A stretch of 38,137 nt of DNA from Devosia geojensis (GCF_000969415.1 NZ_JZEX01000116.1:1-38137), one strand, 5' to 3'; positions 18,345-27,641 are shown, numbered from the stretch's first letter. Made by a program: numbers and translations. Notes: generated from the letters alone by a model not told the origin.

Positions 18345-18370
18345 AGTAACAGATTTCAATATCTGTTACT
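18345..18370. promoter_or_regulatory. Perfect 26-base inverted repeat upstream of the aldo/keto reductase operon
   Basis: AGTAACAGAT and ATCTGTTACT are exact reverse complements around TTCAAT, about 40 bases before the reductase start and 9 bases after the PhzF stop. Position and symmetry suit an operator for the operon's own TetR regulator. It could also serve as a terminator for the upstream PhzF gene, but it is AT-rich for that. Confidence 0.6.
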
Positions 18371-18379
18371 CGATATTCG

Positions 18380-19279
18380 TTAATCGCCGAGATCGAGCAC
18401 GCCCTCGCCCACCATCACGGCCCGCCCGCCGATGGCGGCGTGCACCAGCGCGTCGTCTTCCTTGCGCAGCTGCATGGTGATGCGGCAGGGGCGCCCTATC
18501 TCGTGGCCCTGGCGCAGCACGTAGTCGCCCTGTCCGGTGGAGAGGTCGGCCTTCTCGGCGAGAAGCCCGATGAGCGCGGCCGCCGCCGAGCCCGTGCCCG
18601 GGTCTTCCAGGTAGCCGGGCGTGAGCTTGCGCGCCGCGAAGTCGTTGTCGGGCTCGTCCGGCGTCTGCGTGAAGACATAGGCCGAGTGCCGCCCGAGCGG
18701 GAAGGCGTGCCGCCAGTGCCCCTCGTTGAGGACGATGCGCTTCAATGCGCCTGCGTCGCGCACCGGCACGAGATAGAAGAGATTGCCGGCCGAGAACACA
18801 TCGGGATGGTAGACGCCGCAACCGATTTCCTCGGTGTCCAGCCCGAGTGCCAGGGCGACATCACGCACTTCCGGCGCTTTGCCGGCGCGCTCGGGCAGTT
18901 GCGGCAGCGTGAACCTCGCCTCGCCGGTCCGCTTGTCGATGCGCTCGACGAGGGCTGTGACCAGCCCCACCCTTTCCTCCAGCCGCACGGCGCTCGAGCG
19001 GTGCTCGAGCCCGAGCACCACCGCCGCCCCGATCGTCGGATGCCCCGCGAAAGGCAATTCGGTGTGGGGCGTGAAGATGCGAAGCCCGGCCGTGTTCCGC
19101 GCGTTCTGCGGTCGCCGCAGGAACACGGTCTCGGATAGGTTGAACTCGTTGGCGATGGCCTGCATCTCGTCGTCGAGCAGGTGATCGGCCTCCGGCACCA
19201 CCGCCAGCGGATTGCCGGAAAGGCGCTTGTCCGTGAAGACATCGAGCAGCTGATAGCCGACCTTCATCGCCCGCGACAT
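18380..19279 (-). CDS. PhzF-family isomerase/epimerase
   Basis: 299 residues, the normal PhzF length (two-domain diaminopimelate epimerase fold). Seen are LLDVFTDKRLSGNPLAVVPE, the conserved FNLSETVFL with the family's catalytic glutamate, PFAGHPTIGAAVVLG and TPGYLEDPGTGSAAAALIGL. Family members catalyse proton shifts on small acids, as in phenazine synthesis, but most, like this one, have no known substrate; no phenazine genes are near. I chose the ATG at 19279, five bases after the upstream stop and preceded by GGGGTGA; an ATG at 19267 (MKVGYQ) is also possible. Probably co-transcribed with the UPF0303 gene. Confidence 0.9.
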   Translation of the reverse strand: MSRAMKVGYQLLDVFTDKRLSGNPLAVVPEADHLLDDEMQAIANEFNLSETVFLRRPQNARNTAGLRIFTPHTELPFAGHPTIGAAVVLGLEHRSSAVRLEERVGLVTALVERIDKRTGEARFTLPQLPERAGKAPEVRDVALALGLDTEEIGCGVYHPDVFSAGNLFYLVPVRDAGALKRIVLNEGHWRHAFPLGRHSAYVFTQTPDEPDNDFAARKLTPGYLEDPGTGSAAAALIGLLAEKADLSTGQGDYVLRQGHEIGRPCRITMQLRKEDDALVHAAIGGRAVMVGEGVLDLGD

Positions 19280-19284
19280 GGCAC

Positions 19285-19779
19285 TCACCCCGGCGGCAGG
19301 GCGAGTTCGGCCGGGTCGCGTCCGAGATGCCGGCAGATCGCCTCGACCACAACATTGTGGTCCTCCCGCCCCGGCAGGCCCGAGATCGTCACGCACCCGA
19401 CGATCCCCGCCCCGTCGACCCGCAGCGGAAAGCCGCCGCCGGCGAGCACGTAATCGGCCGGATCGACGCCGAACGCTGCCGGCAGCAACGGTTCGTTGCC
19501 GCGCTCGAGCAGCATGCGGTAGCTCGCCTTATGGAAGCGCCTGACGACGTTGATCTTGCGCCGCACCCACTCGGAATTGTCGGCGCTGGTGCCGGGCGTG
19601 GCGGTAAAGAACAGCTGCCTGTCCCAGGTGCGCACGTCGCAGACGAGTGAAAGCCCCTCGGCCACCGCGCGCTCGCGCACCCTGCCCCCGACGTCGAAGG
19701 CGACATGTTCGTCGAGAGCCGGCAGCACGAGCGCCAGCTCCTGTTGCTTGATGAGGGCAATGTCGTCGGAGGTGGCCAT
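19285..19779 (-). CDS. UPF0303 / HbpS-like (GlcG-fold) small protein
   Basis: 164 residues of the UPF0303 family, which shares the HbpS/GlcG fold sometimes linked to haem binding or degradation. Visible family features are KINVVRRFHKASYRMLLERG and YVLAGGGFPLRVDGAGIVGC followed by VTISGLPGREDHNVVVEAI. No signal peptide, so cytoplasmic. It precedes the PhzF-family gene by five bases, suggesting translational coupling. Biochemical function is unknown. Confidence 0.85.
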   Translation of the reverse strand: MATSDDIALIKQQELALVLPALDEHVAFDVGGRVRERAVAEGLSLVCDVRTWDRQLFFTATPGTSADNSEWVRRKINVVRRFHKASYRMLLERGNEPLLPAAFGVDPADYVLAGGGFPLRVDGAGIVGCVTISGLPGREDHNVVVEAICRHLGRDPAELALPPG

Positions 19780-19840
19780 GGAGGAAATCGCGAATCTGTG
19801 ATGATCGCCAGCCTAGCATCAAGCCAGCACCGCACGATGA

Positions 19841-21610
19841 CTATTCGGCAGCCGCGACCTCCCCGTGCTTGGCCCGTTCGATGCGCTTTTCCTGCTCCAG
19901 ATAGGCGAGCGCATCCTGCGTCTTGAACATCTCGAAATCGTCTTCGTCGTGGTCGGTGACGGGCGTCATCGCCTTGTCCATGTAGGCGTGCTTGTTCGGG
20001 TCCTTCTCGACCTTGCGTTGCCTCATCGCGAAGCGCAGGTAAAGCGCCGCCCAGCGCGAGAGCTTCCAGCCGAGCTCGGCGTAATATTTGGGATAGAAGA
20101 GCCAGGCCGGCTCGATCTTCATGCCGTGGCGCCGGTTGAGCCGCGCCTTGCGGCGTATCCAGCCGACCTCGAGCGGATGCACGCCCTCGATCTTCAGGGC
20201 CCCCATGAACCAGACGCAGAGCAGCAGCACATTGGCGGTCGAGATGCCCGAGATCGCCGCCCGCCGCATGATCCGCTCGACATGGTCGAGGCTGTAGTAG
20301 CGGTCCCAAGCCTTCCGGTAGACCTCTTCGTAGTCTTCGCGCGCCATCAGCGCGTGGCCAGTGGTGTAATGGTTGAGGTCGTACTTGTTGAGGTCCGGAT
20401 CCATGCCAACCCCGGCGCGGAAGAGCCTCTGGTGGTCCTCAGATCCCGGCAGGGGCGTGAGGAAGAAGAACTCCAGGATATCGACGGGCAGTTCCTCCTT
20501 GACCACGTCGATATCGTGCATGATCCGCTCGGGCGTGTCGGTCGGGAAGCCGAGGATGTAGCCGGCATAGGTGATGACGTGCCATTGCTTCCAGGCGAGC
20601 AGCATGCGCCGGTATTCGGTGATCTTGTTCTGCCGCTTCTTGGCGTCCTTGAGGTTGGCCGGGTTGACGTTCTCGAGCCCGATGAACACGCGCTTGACCC
20701 CGGCCCGCGCGCATTTCTCGATGAAGTTCGGTATCCTGTGGCAGAGCGTGTCGACCTGGATGATGAAGTTGAACTTCAGCCCCTCGACCTCGCGCATGTG
20801 GATGAGCCGGTCCATGATCGGCTCCCAGTCCTTGTTGCGCGCGAAATTGTCGTCGGTGATGAAGAAACGGCTGACGCCCTGCGAGAGATTGAGACGCACG
20901 ATCTTCTCGATGTCGTCGGGCGAGCGCCGTCGGGACTTCCTGCCCTGCACGTTGATGATGGTGCAGAACGAGCACTGATAGGGGCAGCCGCGTCCGGCAT
21001 CGAAGCTCGTCAGGTTATAGGCGGTGCGCGCCACGTGCCCCGCCGGCACGAAGGGCACCGGGGCCTCCTCGATGCCCGGCAGGTCGTTCATGTAGTTGTA
21101 GAGCGGCTTCAGCCGGTCGCTTGCGGCATCCCGCACCACCTCCTCCAGCCGCCCCTCCGCCTCGCCGGCAAAGAGGCTGATGCCCATCTCCTGGGCCTGA
21201 TGGAAATCCCTGTCCTCCCCGCCCAACATCGAGATGACGCCCGAGACATGAAAGCCGCCGATGGCGACCTCGATGCCCCTCGCCCGCAGGGGCCGCGCGA
21301 TATCGATCGCCCGGGGGAACTGGTTGGACTGCACCCCGATCAACATCACGAGACCTGCATCCGCCGCTTCGATCCGCGCCGCGATGGCGCCGATGTCGAC
21401 ATCGGTATTGGTCTCGTCGAGCGCGGCGATGTCGAAGGTCCACTCCGCTCCCAGTACCTGACGCTCCGCCAGGTCCACCGCGAGGCCATAGACGCAGGCC
21501 AGAGAATTGGAGGGGATGGGCGACAGTTTCCAGGAAATGACGTAGCCGTCGTCATCGTAATGCGACGGCTTGACGAGGTATAGGCAGAAGGTATGCGCAG
21601 TCGTCGTCAT
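19841..21610 (-). CDS. B12-binding-domain radical SAM protein
   Basis: 589 residues. The N-terminal half (about residues 60-150) resembles a cobalamin-binding Rossmann domain (LVMLIGVQSNQFPRAIDI, ARGIEVAIGGFHVSGVI). The radical SAM motif C-x3-C-x2-C lies near residue 210 (GRGCPYQCSFCTIINVQGRK), followed by FFITDDNFARNKDWEPIMDR and GLENVNPANLKDAKKRQNKI. A C-terminal part with YYAELGWKLSRWAALYLRFA may lie at the membrane. The class includes methylases of lipids and hopanoids; this one is not specifically recognisable and no hopanoid genes are near. GGGGAG precedes the ATG. It stands alone downstream of LysR in the same direction. Confidence 0.85.
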   Translation of the reverse strand: MTTTAHTFCLYLVKPSHYDDDGYVISWKLSPIPSNSLACVYGLAVDLAERQVLGAEWTFDIAALDETNTDVDIGAIAARIEAADAGLVMLIGVQSNQFPRAIDIARPLRARGIEVAIGGFHVSGVISMLGGEDRDFHQAQEMGISLFAGEAEGRLEEVVRDAASDRLKPLYNYMNDLPGIEEAPVPFVPAGHVARTAYNLTSFDAGRGCPYQCSFCTIINVQGRKSRRRSPDDIEKIVRLNLSQGVSRFFITDDNFARNKDWEPIMDRLIHMREVEGLKFNFIIQVDTLCHRIPNFIEKCARAGVKRVFIGLENVNPANLKDAKKRQNKITEYRRMLLAWKQWHVITYAGYILGFPTDTPERIMHDIDVVKEELPVDILEFFFLTPLPGSEDHQRLFRAGVGMDPDLNKYDLNHYTTGHALMAREDYEEVYRKAWDRYYSLDHVERIMRRAAISGISTANVLLLCVWFMGALKIEGVHPLEVGWIRRKARLNRRHGMKIEPAWLFYPKYYAELGWKLSRWAALYLRFAMRQRKVEKDPNKHAYMDKAMTPVTDHDEDDFEMFKTQDALAYLEQEKRIERAKHGEVAAAE

Positions 21611-21726
21611 GCCGCTTCTCCCCGATCGGCCATGGACTTCGGAACGCGGGCAAGACCCTACCGGGAATTGGCGGGGTTGGAAAGGCGCCGGTGCTGCGGC
21701 GGCACCCGGCTATGCTTGCCCGGCTT

Positions 21727-22665
21727 TCACCGCGCTGCACGCCCGGCGAGGAAGGGTCGCGCCGGCGGTTTCTCGGCCGTCTTGGCGACGAGGAAATCGA
21801 GGAAGGCGCGAAGCGCCGCCGGCTGGTGGCGATTGGCGGGAAAGACCGCGGTGATCATCCCGCCCTGGCGGCCGAACCCCGGCAGCACCTGCACCAGTTC
21901 GCCGGTCTCGATGTAGGGCGTCGTCACCGCCGCCGGCAACAGCGCGATGCCGAGGCCGTAGAGCGCGGCGCTGAGTTCGGCGTGCGGCCCCTGAACATTG
22001 ATGCGTCCGGAAACGGTCACCTCCACCTGCCCCTTCGGACCGTCGAGAACCCAGGTCTCGCTGCCGCGGTCGGAGGTGAAGAGCACGAAGTCATGGGCGC
22101 CGGCCGCTTCCAGCCCATCGGGCATTCCCCGCCGCTCCACATAGCCGGGGCTGGCGACGAGGATCAGCGACGAGACGGCGAGCCTGCGGCTGAGATGGCT
22201 GGAATCCGGCTGCCGCCCGGCAAGGATGGCGATGTCGAGCCGCTCGGCCAGCGGATCGACGTGCTGGTCGACGAGCCGCAGCGAAATGCGCACCTTTTCA
22301 TGACGTTCGAGGAACTCGGAGATCCATGGTATCAGCGACATGGTGCCGAAGTTGATGGGCGCCGCGACCCGCAGCAGCCCCGTCGGCTCGGCCCTGGCCG
22401 CCATCACCGCCTCGCCCGCCGCTCCGATCAGCCCCAGCCCTTCGGCGGTCGCCTCGTGGTAGGCGCGGCCGAGCTCGGTGAGCTCCACCCGCCGCGTCGT
22501 GCGGTAAAGGAGTTGCGCGCCGATTGCCGCCTCGAGCCGCGCAACGACCCGGCTGACAGTCGCGCGCGGCAGGCCGAGCTCGCGCGCTGCGGCGCTGAAG
22601 CTGCCGCTTTCGGCCACGCGATTGAAGACGGCGATGTCGTTGAGATCGATTCTTTGTTGCTCCAC
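21727..22665 (-). CDS. LysR-family transcriptional regulator, divergent from the SDR
   Basis: 312 residues from a GTG at 22665, the usual LysR length. The helix-turn-helix reads LNDIAVFNRVAESGSFSAAA then RELGLPRATVSRVVARLEAA; the substrate-binding domain follows (PTGLLRVAAPINFGTM, ISLRLVDQHVDPL). The pattern matches the LysR group that often controls an adjacent reductase. An ATG at 22758 would add 31 residues that overlap the divergent promoter region, which I reject. It starts 111 bases from the SDR gene and probably activates or represses it. Confidence 0.9.
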   Translation of the reverse strand: MEQQRIDLNDIAVFNRVAESGSFSAAARELGLPRATVSRVVARLEAAIGAQLLYRTTRRVELTELGRAYHEATAEGLGLIGAAGEAVMAARAEPTGLLRVAAPINFGTMSLIPWISEFLERHEKVRISLRLVDQHVDPLAERLDIAILAGRQPDSSHLSRRLAVSSLILVASPGYVERRGMPDGLEAAGAHDFVLFTSDRGSETWVLDGPKGQVEVTVSGRINVQGPHAELSAALYGLGIALLPAAVTTPYIETGELVQVLPGFGRQGGMITAVFPANRHQPAALRAFLDFLVAKTAEKPPARPFLAGRAAR

Positions 22666-22776
22666 GCGCTGCAGTCTATTTCGATTGTCGGTGCTACCGG
22701 CACGATAGCCCGGTATGCGAGCCTGCGGCAAGGATCGCGCGGCCTCTCCGCGCGGCACCAGCCAAGGAGCAGCAAG

Positions 22777-23787
22777 ATGAGCGAGAAACCTGAAACGTCA
22801 CCCCCGGCCGGCATCCGCCGGCGCACCGTGCTGCAGGTGGGCGCGGCCGCCGCCTTCCTCGCTGCCGCAGGCCCCCTGCGGGCGCAGGAGGCGGAACAGC
22901 CGGTCGTCCTCATCACCGGCACCAGCTCCGGCTTCGGCCGGCTGATGGCGGAAGGCTTCGCCCGCCAGGGCGCGCGCGTCTTCGCCACCATGCGCGACGT
23001 CTCGGGTCGCAACGCCCCGGCTGCCGAGGAGCTGCGCGCGCTTGCCTCGGGCGAAAACCTCTCGATCGAGGTGATCGAGCTCGACGTGCTCAGCGATGAG
23101 TCGGTCACCGCCGCCATCGATGAGGCGATCGCCGGCGCCGGCCGCATCGATGTCCTCGTCAGCAATGCCGGCATCGTCGTGCCCGGGCCGATCGAGTTGC
23201 AGCCGCCGGGCCGGTTCCGGGCCAATATCGAGACCAACGCCTACGGCGCCATGCGCGTCATCAACGCCGTGGTCCCGCATATGCGCGAGGCAGGCCGGGG
23301 CACCATCATCCAGATGTCGAGCGCGCTGGGGCGGGCGATCGACCCGATGCTCGGCGGCTACTGCGCCTCCAAGCTCGTCGTCGAGGCCGCCTGCGACGCG
23401 CTGGGCTATGAGCTCGCCGCCTCCAATATCGAGGTGGCCGTGGTCCAGCCCGCCGGCGCCTATCCCACGCAGTTCCAAGGCAACGGCATCCGCTATTGGG
23501 AGGAGCTGCTTGCCAGCCTCGGTCCGGACGACCGACCCAGGCTCGACCTCTATGCGCAACACATCGAGGCGATGCTCGCCGGCCTCGAGCCGGACGCCAG
23601 CCTCGACCCGCAGGAAGTGGCCGATGCGGTGCTGGGACTGGCGGCGATGGAATTCGGCACGCGCCCCAGCCGGCTGGCCGTCGGCCCCTATACCGACGGC
23701 ATCGATCCGGTGAACGCCGCCCACGAGCAGTTGCAGACCGACATGGTCGGTCACTCGCCCTTCGCGCAGCTCTTCACCCTCAGCTGA
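22777..23787 (+). CDS. Short-chain dehydrogenase/reductase with a Tat-like signal
   Basis: 336 residues. A twin-arginine-like N-terminus (GIRRRTVLQVGAAAAFLAAA then GPLRAQEAEQP) precedes a classical SDR fold: cofactor motif TGTSSGFG near residue 50, VSNAGIV, serine in IIQMSSALG, and the catalytic Y-x3-K in GGYCASK. It should oxidise or reduce a carbonyl or alcohol with NAD(P). The signal implies export of a folded, cofactor-loaded enzyme to the periplasm, unusual for this family. AAGGAG lies seven bases before the ATG at 22777, so the signal is part of the real gene. Divergent from the LysR gene. Substrate unknown. Confidence 0.88.
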   Translation: MSEKPETSPPAGIRRRTVLQVGAAAAFLAAAGPLRAQEAEQPVVLITGTSSGFGRLMAEGFARQGARVFATMRDVSGRNAPAAEELRALASGENLSIEVIELDVLSDESVTAAIDEAIAGAGRIDVLVSNAGIVVPGPIELQPPGRFRANIETNAYGAMRVINAVVPHMREAGRGTIIQMSSALGRAIDPMLGGYCASKLVVEAACDALGYELAASNIEVAVVQPAGAYPTQFQGNGIRYWEELLASLGPDDRPRLDLYAQHIEAMLAGLEPDASLDPQEVADAVLGLAAMEFGTRPSRLAVGPYTDGIDPVNAAHEQLQTDMVGHSPFAQLFTLS

Positions 23788-23903
23788 CGGCAAGTCGGCT
23801 GGACTGGACCATCGCTGCGGCAAGGGGCGGCACGCAGCCGCTCTCGCCGCAGCAGCCGGCCCTTAGAGCTCTTCATAGCTGAATGGAATCAGCGGCCCCT
23901 TCG

Positions 23904-24004
23904 CCTCCCTCCCCCTTGAGGGGAGGGATCGAGGGTGGGGGTCTTTGTGTGGCCACCGATGGACCCCCACCCCCAGCCCCTCCCCTCAAGGGGGAGGGGA
24001 GCCG
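23904..24004. repeat. Inverted pair of GC-rich palindromic repeats between convergent genes
   Basis: Two copies of the palindromic element seen at 4-38 lie in opposite orientation: CCTCCCTCCCCC...GGGAGGG at 23904-23943 and GCCCCTCCCC-TCAAG-GGGGAGGGG at 23976-24003, each flanked by the GGGTGGGGGTC / GACCCCCACCC arm. Together they can form a long hairpin with an 18-20-base loop. They fill most of the 250-base gap between the convergent SDR and autotransporter genes and may act as a two-way terminator. Nothing else is visible in the gap. Confidence 0.75.
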
Positions 24005-24037
24005 ACCGGCGCTGTTTCCATCCAATCGTGAAACGCT

Positions 24038-27000
24038 CTAGAACCCGACCCCGAACGTGCCTCTGGCCGAAACGGAGCGTTCGCCGCTGGTGCCGGCATC
24101 GAGCTCGACCCTTCCGCCGAGCCTCCAGGCATCGCCTGCCAGCACCACGCCGGCGGTGAGCTTGCCGTAGCCCACACTGAAGAAATCGCCATCCCCGCCA
24201 TTGCCGCCGGCGATGCTGATCCCGAGCTCGGGCGTCAGATCGACGCCGTTGTCGAGCACATAGGCGTATTCGAATGTCGCCCCCAGCCCCAGGCGGTAGT
24301 CCGTTTTCTCGAACCCCGGCACGTCGATCGGACCTCCGCCCGCCGAGTTGACCGTATAGGCCCCCGCCTCCTCGTTCATGAGGAAGAAGGTGGCGTTGGG
24401 CCGGATCGTCAGCGCATCAGCGTTCCAGGTGCCTTCGAGCTTGGTCCTGAACAGCAGCCGGTCGGTCTCGAAGCGGCCGGAATAGTCCATTCCCAACATC
24501 GTGGCGGAAGCATCGTTCCACGAACGACCGTAGAAGAGGCTGGCATCGAGCGTCACTCCCTCCACCAGCCCGATCGAGACATAGGGTCCCGCGAGGAACC
24601 CGGAGCCTTCCACCTCGCTGTCGTCGGAAACGTCGCGCATCCAGTCGCCATAAAGGGCGACGCCCGCCAGGAACCGGTCGTTGACGAGATAATCCGCACC
24701 GATCGCGGCCAGTGCGAATTCGCCCCACTGATCGACGTCGTCGGTGCGCGCATGCAGCGTCAGCCGCGTATCGATCCAGACGTTGAATGGCAGCGCATCC
24801 GCCCTGTCCTCGGCCAGCAGCGCCGCGGCCCCGCCCGCCGCGCTGATCTCGGCAAGGCTCGTGGCAAAGGCGAGGGCCTGCGTGTTCTCGCTGGCATTGG
24901 CCGTCACAGTGCCCGGCCGGCCGGAGAGTCCCGTCCGGCCGTTGAGGCCCGGCGGCTCGATTCCCGACGCCAGAAGGCTCATGCGCCCCTCGACGAAGCT
25001 CTGCCCCAGCGCGTCGAACCGCTGGCGGACAGCCTCGATATTTTCGGCCACGGCCAGCACATAGGCCTGCGTTCCGCTCGCGCCGAGCGCATCCGTCGCG
25101 GTGACCTCGAACGCAAAGCTTCCGCTGACCGCCGGGGTGCCCGACAACAGGCCCGACGCATCGAGGCTGAGGCCCGCCGGCAGAACGCCGGAGGAGAGCG
25201 CGAACGCATAAGGCGCCGTTCCGCCGGTCGCGGTGATGGCCTGCGAGTAGGCGATCCCGGCGGTGGCATCCGGCAACGCCCCCGGCGAAAGCGCGATCGT
25301 CGGCGCACTGACCAGGATGGTCACGGTCGCAGGGGCCGAGGTGCCGCCGGCGTTGGTGGCCGTATAGGTGAAACTGTCCGGCCCCGAATAGCCGGGCGCC
25401 GGCGTATAGGTGATGCTGGCGCCGACGACACTGGCCGTCCCATGCGCCGGTGCCGACGCCACCGCCACGCTGTCCGGCGACCCGCCGGTAACGTTCAGGG
25501 CAATGGTGTTGTCCGCCGAGTTGGCCGCCACGCTCGCCGCCACATCGTTGGCGACAGGCGCCGCGGGTGCGCCGACCGTTATCGTCACGGTCGCGGGCGC
25601 GGAGGTGCCGCCGGTATTGGTCGCCGTATAGGTGAAGCTGTCCGGTCCGGAATACCCCGCGGCCGGCGTATAGGTGATTGAAGTACCCGAAATCGACACC
25701 GTGCCGTGGCTCGGTCCTGCCGGCACTGCCACGCCGTCGGGGGGATCGCCAGTGATATTCAGCGGAATGGGGTAATTCACCGAACCAAAGGGCACCGTCA
25801 CATTGACGGGATTGGCGACCGGCGCTGTTGCCACCACCGTGATCGTCACCGTCGCTGGCGCCGAGGTCCCGCTGGCATTGGATGCCGTGTAGCTGAAACT
25901 GTCCGTTCCGACGAAGCCGGCTTGCGGGGTATAGAGGAACGAGAGACCGTCTTCGGTGACCGAACCATGCGATGGCCCGGAAGCGACGGTCACTGCGGTC
26001 GCCGCGGGCCCGGAGAGCGACGGCGTGATCGTCGTGGTCGTGCCGGCTGGAACCGAAACCGCCGAATCCGAAACAAGCGGCGCCACGGCATAGGTGATGC
26101 TCAGACGGTTGGACGCGGCGTTTGGCGTGCCCGCAATGTTCTGCACCACGCCTGCGGGGATGCTGATATCGATTACCTGCGGCGATGCGGGGCTGAGAAG
26201 CAGCGTATAGGTGATGTTGTCGGCCGTCTGCAGGTTCGAAACCGTGGTGTTGAGCACGGATACATCACCGACGGTAAATCCGGTCACAGCCTCGGAAAAC
26301 GTCACCGTCAGGGTGAAAGGACCGCTCACGATAGGCGGCGCGGTCGTGGAAATGGTGACGGTGGGGGTCGCGGTGTGGACGATCACCCCGCTTGTGGGGC
26401 CAACATTTCGAAGCAACAGGTCGACGGGCGTGCCACTTGCCGTACCGGTCATGCTGCCGCCCGCCAGAGAAAGGGTATTGACCGTAATGCCGTTGAAATC
26501 TGCATCGCCGGGCTGCACGGTGTAAGAAAAAGACAGGTCGGCGGTATGACTTCCGCTAGTATAGACCGCAGCGCGGCTATCGGTCCCGATAGTGAGCAGC
26601 AGTTCCGGCGCACCGGTGACGGTGACATCGGCGTCGAAGTGCACGACGAAGTTCAGGATGGCGCCAGAACCGTAGTAAGCGGGCCCTGGAACGTTCACGC
26701 TCTGCACGCTCGGCGACTGCGGCGTCACTGTTATCGTGACTGTCGCGGGCCCCGATGTGCCACCGGCATTGGTCGCGGTATAGGTGAAGCTGTCCGGTCC
26801 GGAATAACCTGCCGAGGGCGTATAGGCGATGCTCATCCCCGTCGCGATTGCCGTTCCGTGCGCGGGCGGCGAGGCAACCGCGACACTGTCCGGAACACCT
26901 CCCGTTATGTTGAGCGTTATCGGATTGCCCGTCGAGTTGTAGCCCACCGTGGCGCTGACATCGTGAGCCACGGGTGCGTTGCTCACGCTCACGACAACAC

Positions 27001-27475
27001 CGTTAGCGCTGTTGCCAGGGTTCGGATCGTCCTGCAATGCCCAGATCGACACCGAGGTTGCAAGGTTCGTTCCGTCTGCAGTACCCGGCGCCACCTGCAG
27101 CGTCAGCTGGAAGACGTTGGTCTCCGGAACCATGAAGGAGTTCGTCGAGGTGACCGATCCACCGGCACCCACGGCAGGCGTGGTTGAACTCCATCCCACC
27201 GGGCTGGTCAGACTGACGAACGTCATCCCCGAAGGGATGGTGACGTTCAGCGACACGCTGGTCGCGGGATCCGGCCCGTTGTTGGTAACTTCTATCGTAT
27301 AGGTGACGTCCTGCCCTGCGGCGGGGCTTGTCGTGCTGGCGTTGATGTCGACAGCCATATCCGACCACTGCGCAAAGGCGCTCGACGGCGCGGCAAGGGC
27401 AGCGACGACGAGCGCCAGAAAGGCAGCAATGAAAACCCGGGCACAACGCCCGACCAGCCCCCGACGATCCTGCAC
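24038..27475 (-). CDS. Autotransporter-like surface protein with Ig/cadherin-like modules
   Basis: 1145 residues. A signal peptide (about residues 1-36, ending PSSAFAQ) is followed by a DUF11/CARDB-like domain (DVTYTIEVTNNGPDPATSVS), a cadherin-like module near residue 180-260, an Ig-like stretch to about 470, three more cadherin-like modules (about 485-745) sharing YTP-x2-GYSGPDSFTYTATN and PATVTI, and a putative-Ig module (about 750-830, LPDATAGIAYSQAITATGGT). The last 248 or so residues form an autotransporter beta-barrel (VWIDTRLTLHARTDD onward) ending in GTFGVGF with the terminal phenylalanine. The passenger looks like a rod with no visible enzyme, so adhesion or surface-layer function is inferred. 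The start is a GTG at 27475. Confidence 0.85.
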   Translation of the reverse strand: MQDRRGLVGRCARVFIAAFLALVVAALAAPSSAFAQWSDMAVDINASTTSPAAGQDVTYTIEVTNNGPDPATSVSLNVTIPSGMTFVSLTSPVGWSSTTPAVGAGGSVTSTNSFMVPETNVFQLTLQVAPGTADGTNLATSVSIWALQDDPNPGNSANGVVVSVSNAPVAHDVSATVGYNSTGNPITLNITGGVPDSVAVASPPAHGTAIATGMSIAYTPSAGYSGPDSFTYTATNAGGTSGPATVTITVTPQSPSVQSVNVPGPAYYGSGAILNFVVHFDADVTVTGAPELLLTIGTDSRAAVYTSGSHTADLSFSYTVQPGDADFNGITVNTLSLAGGSMTGTASGTPVDLLLRNVGPTSGVIVHTATPTVTISTTAPPIVSGPFTLTVTFSEAVTGFTVGDVSVLNTTVSNLQTADNITYTLLLSPASPQVIDISIPAGVVQNIAGTPNAASNRLSITYAVAPLVSDSAVSVPAGTTTTITPSLSGPAATAVTVASGPSHGSVTEDGLSFLYTPQAGFVGTDSFSYTASNASGTSAPATVTITVVATAPVANPVNVTVPFGSVNYPIPLNITGDPPDGVAVPAGPSHGTVSISGTSITYTPAAGYSGPDSFTYTATNTGGTSAPATVTITVGAPAAPVANDVAASVAANSADNTIALNVTGGSPDSVAVASAPAHGTASVVGASITYTPAPGYSGPDSFTYTATNAGGTSAPATVTILVSAPTIALSPGALPDATAGIAYSQAITATGGTAPYAFALSSGVLPAGLSLDASGLLSGTPAVSGSFAFEVTATDALGASGTQAYVLAVAENIEAVRQRFDALGQSFVEGRMSLLASGIEPPGLNGRTGLSGRPGTVTANASENTQALAFATSLAEISAAGGAAALLAEDRADALPFNVWIDTRLTLHARTDDVDQWGEFALAAIGADYLVNDRFLAGVALYGDWMRDVSDDSEVEGSGFLAGPYVSIGLVEGVTLDASLFYGRSWNDASATMLGMDYSGRFETDRLLFRTKLEGTWNADALTIRPNATFFLMNEEAGAYTVNSAGGGPIDVPGFEKTDYRLGLGATFEYAYVLDNGVDLTPELGISIAGGNGGDGDFFSVGYGKLTAGVVLAGDAWRLGGRVELDAGTSGERSVSARGTFGVGF

Positions 27476-27593
27476 GCCACGCCCCCACCGCAGAAATTTT
27501 CTCTTGCTGCCATAAACTTGCGGGCTTCGCCAGAGGTCAGGCTATGATGGTCGGTAATTTCTGCGGCACTCATTTGGAGGCCCCGGCAAAAGC

Positions 27594-27620
27594 AAAGCCC
27601 CGCCGGGTGGCGGGGCTTTT
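27594..27620 (-). terminator. Rho-independent terminator of ilvC
   Basis: Stem GCCCCGCC / GGCGGGGC around a 4-base loop, flanked by AAA and TTTT, about 20 bases past the ilvC stop. On the minus strand the hairpin is followed by TTTGCTTTT. Confidence 0.85.
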
Positions 27621-27641
27621 CGGTCCTTGTGAGCCGACGGA

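Noticed and set aside
19865..21583. Long plus-strand open frame opposite the radical SAM gene
   Set aside because: Low-complexity Arg/Val/Asp-rich antisense frame typical of high-GC DNA; the minus-strand product has clear motifs.
21691..22776. Long plus-strand extension ahead of the SDR
   Set aside because: It is antisense to the LysR gene; the SDR start at 22777 has a strong ribosome site and signal peptide.
23904..24004. Possible CRISPR-like repeat array
   Set aside because: Only two palindromic units in opposite orientation, with no regular spacers.
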